5,585 bases of DNA from JANPCX01 sp046094425 (GTDB lineage Bacteria > Pseudomonadota > Gammaproteobacteria > Burkholderiales > Burkholderiaceae_C). Where the stretch lies: positions 1 to 5,585 of the forward strand of contig JBJTHI010000217.1 in assembly GCA_046094425.1 (NCBI GenBank). Reading direction: 5' to 3'. Below are positions 4,184-5,585 of the stretch, piece after piece; within the stretch, counting starts at the first letter, position 1; each line of letters begins with the position of its first letter. The notes beneath the pieces are model-generated. The model did no database searches and was not told the origin of the DNA. It saw only the letters and a list, made by a program, of their open reading frames with translations. A program made the position numbers and the translations under genes.

Positions 4184-5257
4184 CTAGCCCAGACGCTCTG
4201 GGTCTGACAGGTCGGGCCTGCCGCCCCCCAACCACAAAACTGCCAACACCAACGGCAAATAGGCAGCCACCACAAACGCCACCGACCCAGCCGGCCATTG
4301 CACACACGCCCAGGCCCAAGGCGCGAGCCACAGCCCGTTGACTGCAACCACGAGCAAGGTCACCGCGCGATGCCCCGCCTTGCGGCCACCCTGCCACCGC
4401 CGGGACAAGCGTTGGTAGGCATGGCTGCGATGCGCTTCATACCAACGTTCCCCGCGCAGCATGCGGGTGAGTAGCGTGACGGTTGCATCGGTCACAAAAA
4501 CAGCCGCTAGCACCAGCCAGGCCGCGTAACTCAACCAACCGGCCTGAACACAAAGCAGCGCCAGTGCAAACACCATGAACGCCAGCCAGGTGCTGCCCAC
4601 ATCACCCATGAAGATTTTGGCGGGCGGCCAGTTGAGCAGCAAAAAGCCCACCGTTGCTGCTGCCACGCACAGCATCCACATCCAAACGGGACTGTGAACC
4701 GCCTGCGGCTCGGCCCACAGCGCCAGCACCGCACCGGCCAGCAACATGAAGATAGCCTGCACCCCGGCAATGCCGTCGATACCGTCCATGAAATTGAACA
4801 GGTTGATCCACCATACGCCAGCCAGCAGCAACAGCCCAAACAGCATCCAGCCAGTCACCTGAAACGCCAGCCCACCGCTCAAGGCCAATGCGGGCAAATC
4901 ACCCAGCGCAATCAGCCCCCCTGCGCAAACCACCACCTGCACGCCGAATCGCACCCGAGCGGGCAGGTGCGCCATATCGTCGCGCAACCCCACCGTAGCC
5001 AGCACGGCAGCGAGCCCGAGCAACAACCCACCGACCATCCAGCCAGAGAGCAGCACCAAGGCGATACCGGCAAGGCTACCAGCCACCACAATGCCCAGAC
5101 CGCCGCCATTCGGGGTTGGGTAGTCATGCGATGAGCGGTGATTGGGCATTTGCACCAGGCGCAGCGCCTCGGCACGGCGAAGCACCCACGCCGCCACACC
5201 CCTGGCCAGCAGGGCGGTCGTCGCGAGCAAGACCAACAGAATCACCAACAGGTTCAT
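4184..5257 (-). CDS. WecA/WbpL-type undecaprenyl-phosphate sugar-1-phosphate transferase (glycosyltransferase family 4)
   Basis: This 357-residue integral membrane protein is of normal length for the MraY/WecA/WbpL family. It starts O-antigen or exopolysaccharide repeat units by moving an N-acetyl-hexosamine-1-phosphate from a UDP-sugar to undecaprenyl phosphate at the inner membrane. Family motifs are in order: PNHRSSH (38-44) and PTPNGGG (47-53); LRDDM with the aspartate pair D93-D94; NLFNFMDGIDG (152-162), with catalytic-type D158/D161; KIFMGDVGS (214-222); and HRSHAYQRL (276-284) in the cytosolic loop. About ten hydrophobic segments are visible, the first at 1-23. The ATG overlaps the stop codon of the upstream epimerase remnant (ATGA), and AAGGA lies 9 nt before it. 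The sugar donor cannot be read from sequence. Loss of most of the upstream gene may have removed its native promoter. Confidence 0.93.
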   Translation of the reverse strand: MNLLVILLVLLATTALLARGVAAWVLRRAEALRLVQMPNHRSSHDYPTPNGGGLGIVVAGSLAGIALVLLSGWMVGGLLLGLAAVLATVGLRDDMAHLPARVRFGVQVVVCAGGLIALGDLPALALSGGLAFQVTGWMLFGLLLLAGVWWINLFNFMDGIDGIAGVQAIFMLLAGAVLALWAEPQAVHSPVWMWMLCVAAATVGFLLLNWPPAKIFMGDVGSTWLAFMVFALALLCVQAGWLSYAAWLVLAAVFVTDATVTLLTRMLRGERWYEAHRSHAYQRLSRRWQGGRKAGHRAVTLLVVAVNGLWLAPWAWACVQWPAGSVAFVVAAYLPLVLAVLWLGGGRPDLSDPERLG

Positions 5258-5460
5258 CGCGGCACATCCTTCGCCGTCAGCGCAAAACCCCTGGGCTTGA
5301 AGCCAAAATCCCGTGCTGCTTCAGCGTGGTCGAACACCAGATCCTGGTTCATGCGCTCGGCCATGGCTGCCGACCAATGCCCATAACGCGGCAAGCGCCG
5401 CAGCATGGCCCCCGCCAGGCGGAAGGCCCACAGCGGCACAGTCACCCGAAGTTCGACACT
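5254..5460 (-). pseudogene. NAD-dependent epimerase/dehydratase, 3' remnant
   Basis: This is the C-terminal ~65 residues of a sugar-nucleotide epimerase of the extended SDR family, normally around 310-330 residues. The segment VPLWAFRLAGAMLRR, then MAERMNQDLVFDH, then ARDFGFKPRGF is characteristic of the C-terminal domain of UDP-sugar 4-epimerases/reductases encoded next to WbpL-type transferases. The N-terminal Rossmann fold with GxxGxxG and the YxxxK catalytic motif are absent: reading upstream, the frame meets a TGA at 5461-5463 and the sequence beyond is unrelated. A GTG at 5445 could start a 63-residue peptide, but it would have no activity. The stop overlaps the glycosyltransferase ATG by 4 bp, showing that the two were once cotranscribed. 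The break is probably an insertion or rearrangement at about 5446-5460. Confidence 0.75.
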
Positions 5461-5585
5461 TCAGAGCTGAGGCGGGACGCTCGGGTCAATGAAATCAAGC
5501 ACTTATGAGCGGTTTGTTGAGATTGGTGTAGTGGCAGGACCTGCTTTGTAAAGTATTGGCAGATAGTGGTGTTTCCGTTAGACTC
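5461..5585. other. Unassigned sequence beyond the epimerase break point
   Basis: These 125 bases are less GC-rich than the rest, have stops in all frames on both strands, and do not continue the epimerase. A short palindrome GCAGG-A-CCTGC sits at 5534-5544. The sequence may be the terminal part of an insertion sequence or other mobile element that truncated the epimerase, but I do not recognise an end motif or a target-site duplication. It continues beyond the window. Confidence 0.35.

Noticed and set aside
4694..5134. Plus-strand open frame of 146 codons opposite the glycosyltransferase
   Set aside because: It is the complement of hydrophobic membrane segments, giving a Q/H-rich translation typical of a shadow frame.
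1..5585. CRISPR array or tandem short repeats
   Set aside because: No regularly spaced short repeats are visible; the only repeat is the 249-bp pair.

Overview
The window is GC-rich with long, well-spaced ORFs and Shine-Dalgarno sites. A WecA/WbpL-type polyprenyl-phosphate glycosyltransferase overlaps the remnant of a sugar-nucleotide epimerase gene at the right. This pairing and the codon use suggest a proteobacterium, most likely a betaproteobacterium of the Burkholderiales. That assignment is inference, since no rRNA or tRNA gene is present. The window looks like an accessory patch set against a surface-polysaccharide locus.

Layout, left to right. Bases 1-137 look like the 5' end of a group II intron on the minus strand. 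It begins GTGCG and sits directly after a terminator-like hairpin with a T-rich tail (138-173), the target type used by class C introns. Bases 174-434 hold no convincing gene, but carry a perfect palindrome and an imperfect hairpin in front of the first accessory gene. Two overlapping plus-strand genes (435-797, 781-1329) encode excisionase/MerR-like helix-turn-helix proteins. The second has two such domains. Next come an AbiEi-like antitoxin/regulator (1402-2031) without its usual AbiEii partner, then an XRE plus ImmA/IrrE metallopeptidase-type antitoxin (2121-3200) that overlaps a PIN-domain putative toxin RNase (3181-3690). A perfect inverted repeat with AT-rich arms, a likely autoregulatory operator, lies before the XRE gene.

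A second, diverged copy of the C-terminal part of the two-domain HTH gene lies at 3882-4130 (249 bp, 17 differences by eye, about 93% identical, no gaps). The AbiEi, XRE-ImmA/IrrE and PIN genes therefore sit between two direct repeats, as expected of a cargo module gained or duplicated by recombination. Just beyond, convergently oriented, is the intact glycosyltransferase (4184-5257, minus). It overlaps by ATGA the last ~65 codons of an epimerase gene whose front part is gone. The last 125 bases are unrelated sequence that marks a break.

How the parts may work together (inference): the XRE-ImmA/IrrE protein and the PIN protein form a translationally coupled toxin-antitoxin pair controlled through the 2066-2103 operator. 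The AbiEi-like protein may regulate this module or an unlinked toxin. The HTH proteins may belong to the carrier element. The glycosyltransferase belongs to the chromosomal O-antigen/exopolysaccharide background.
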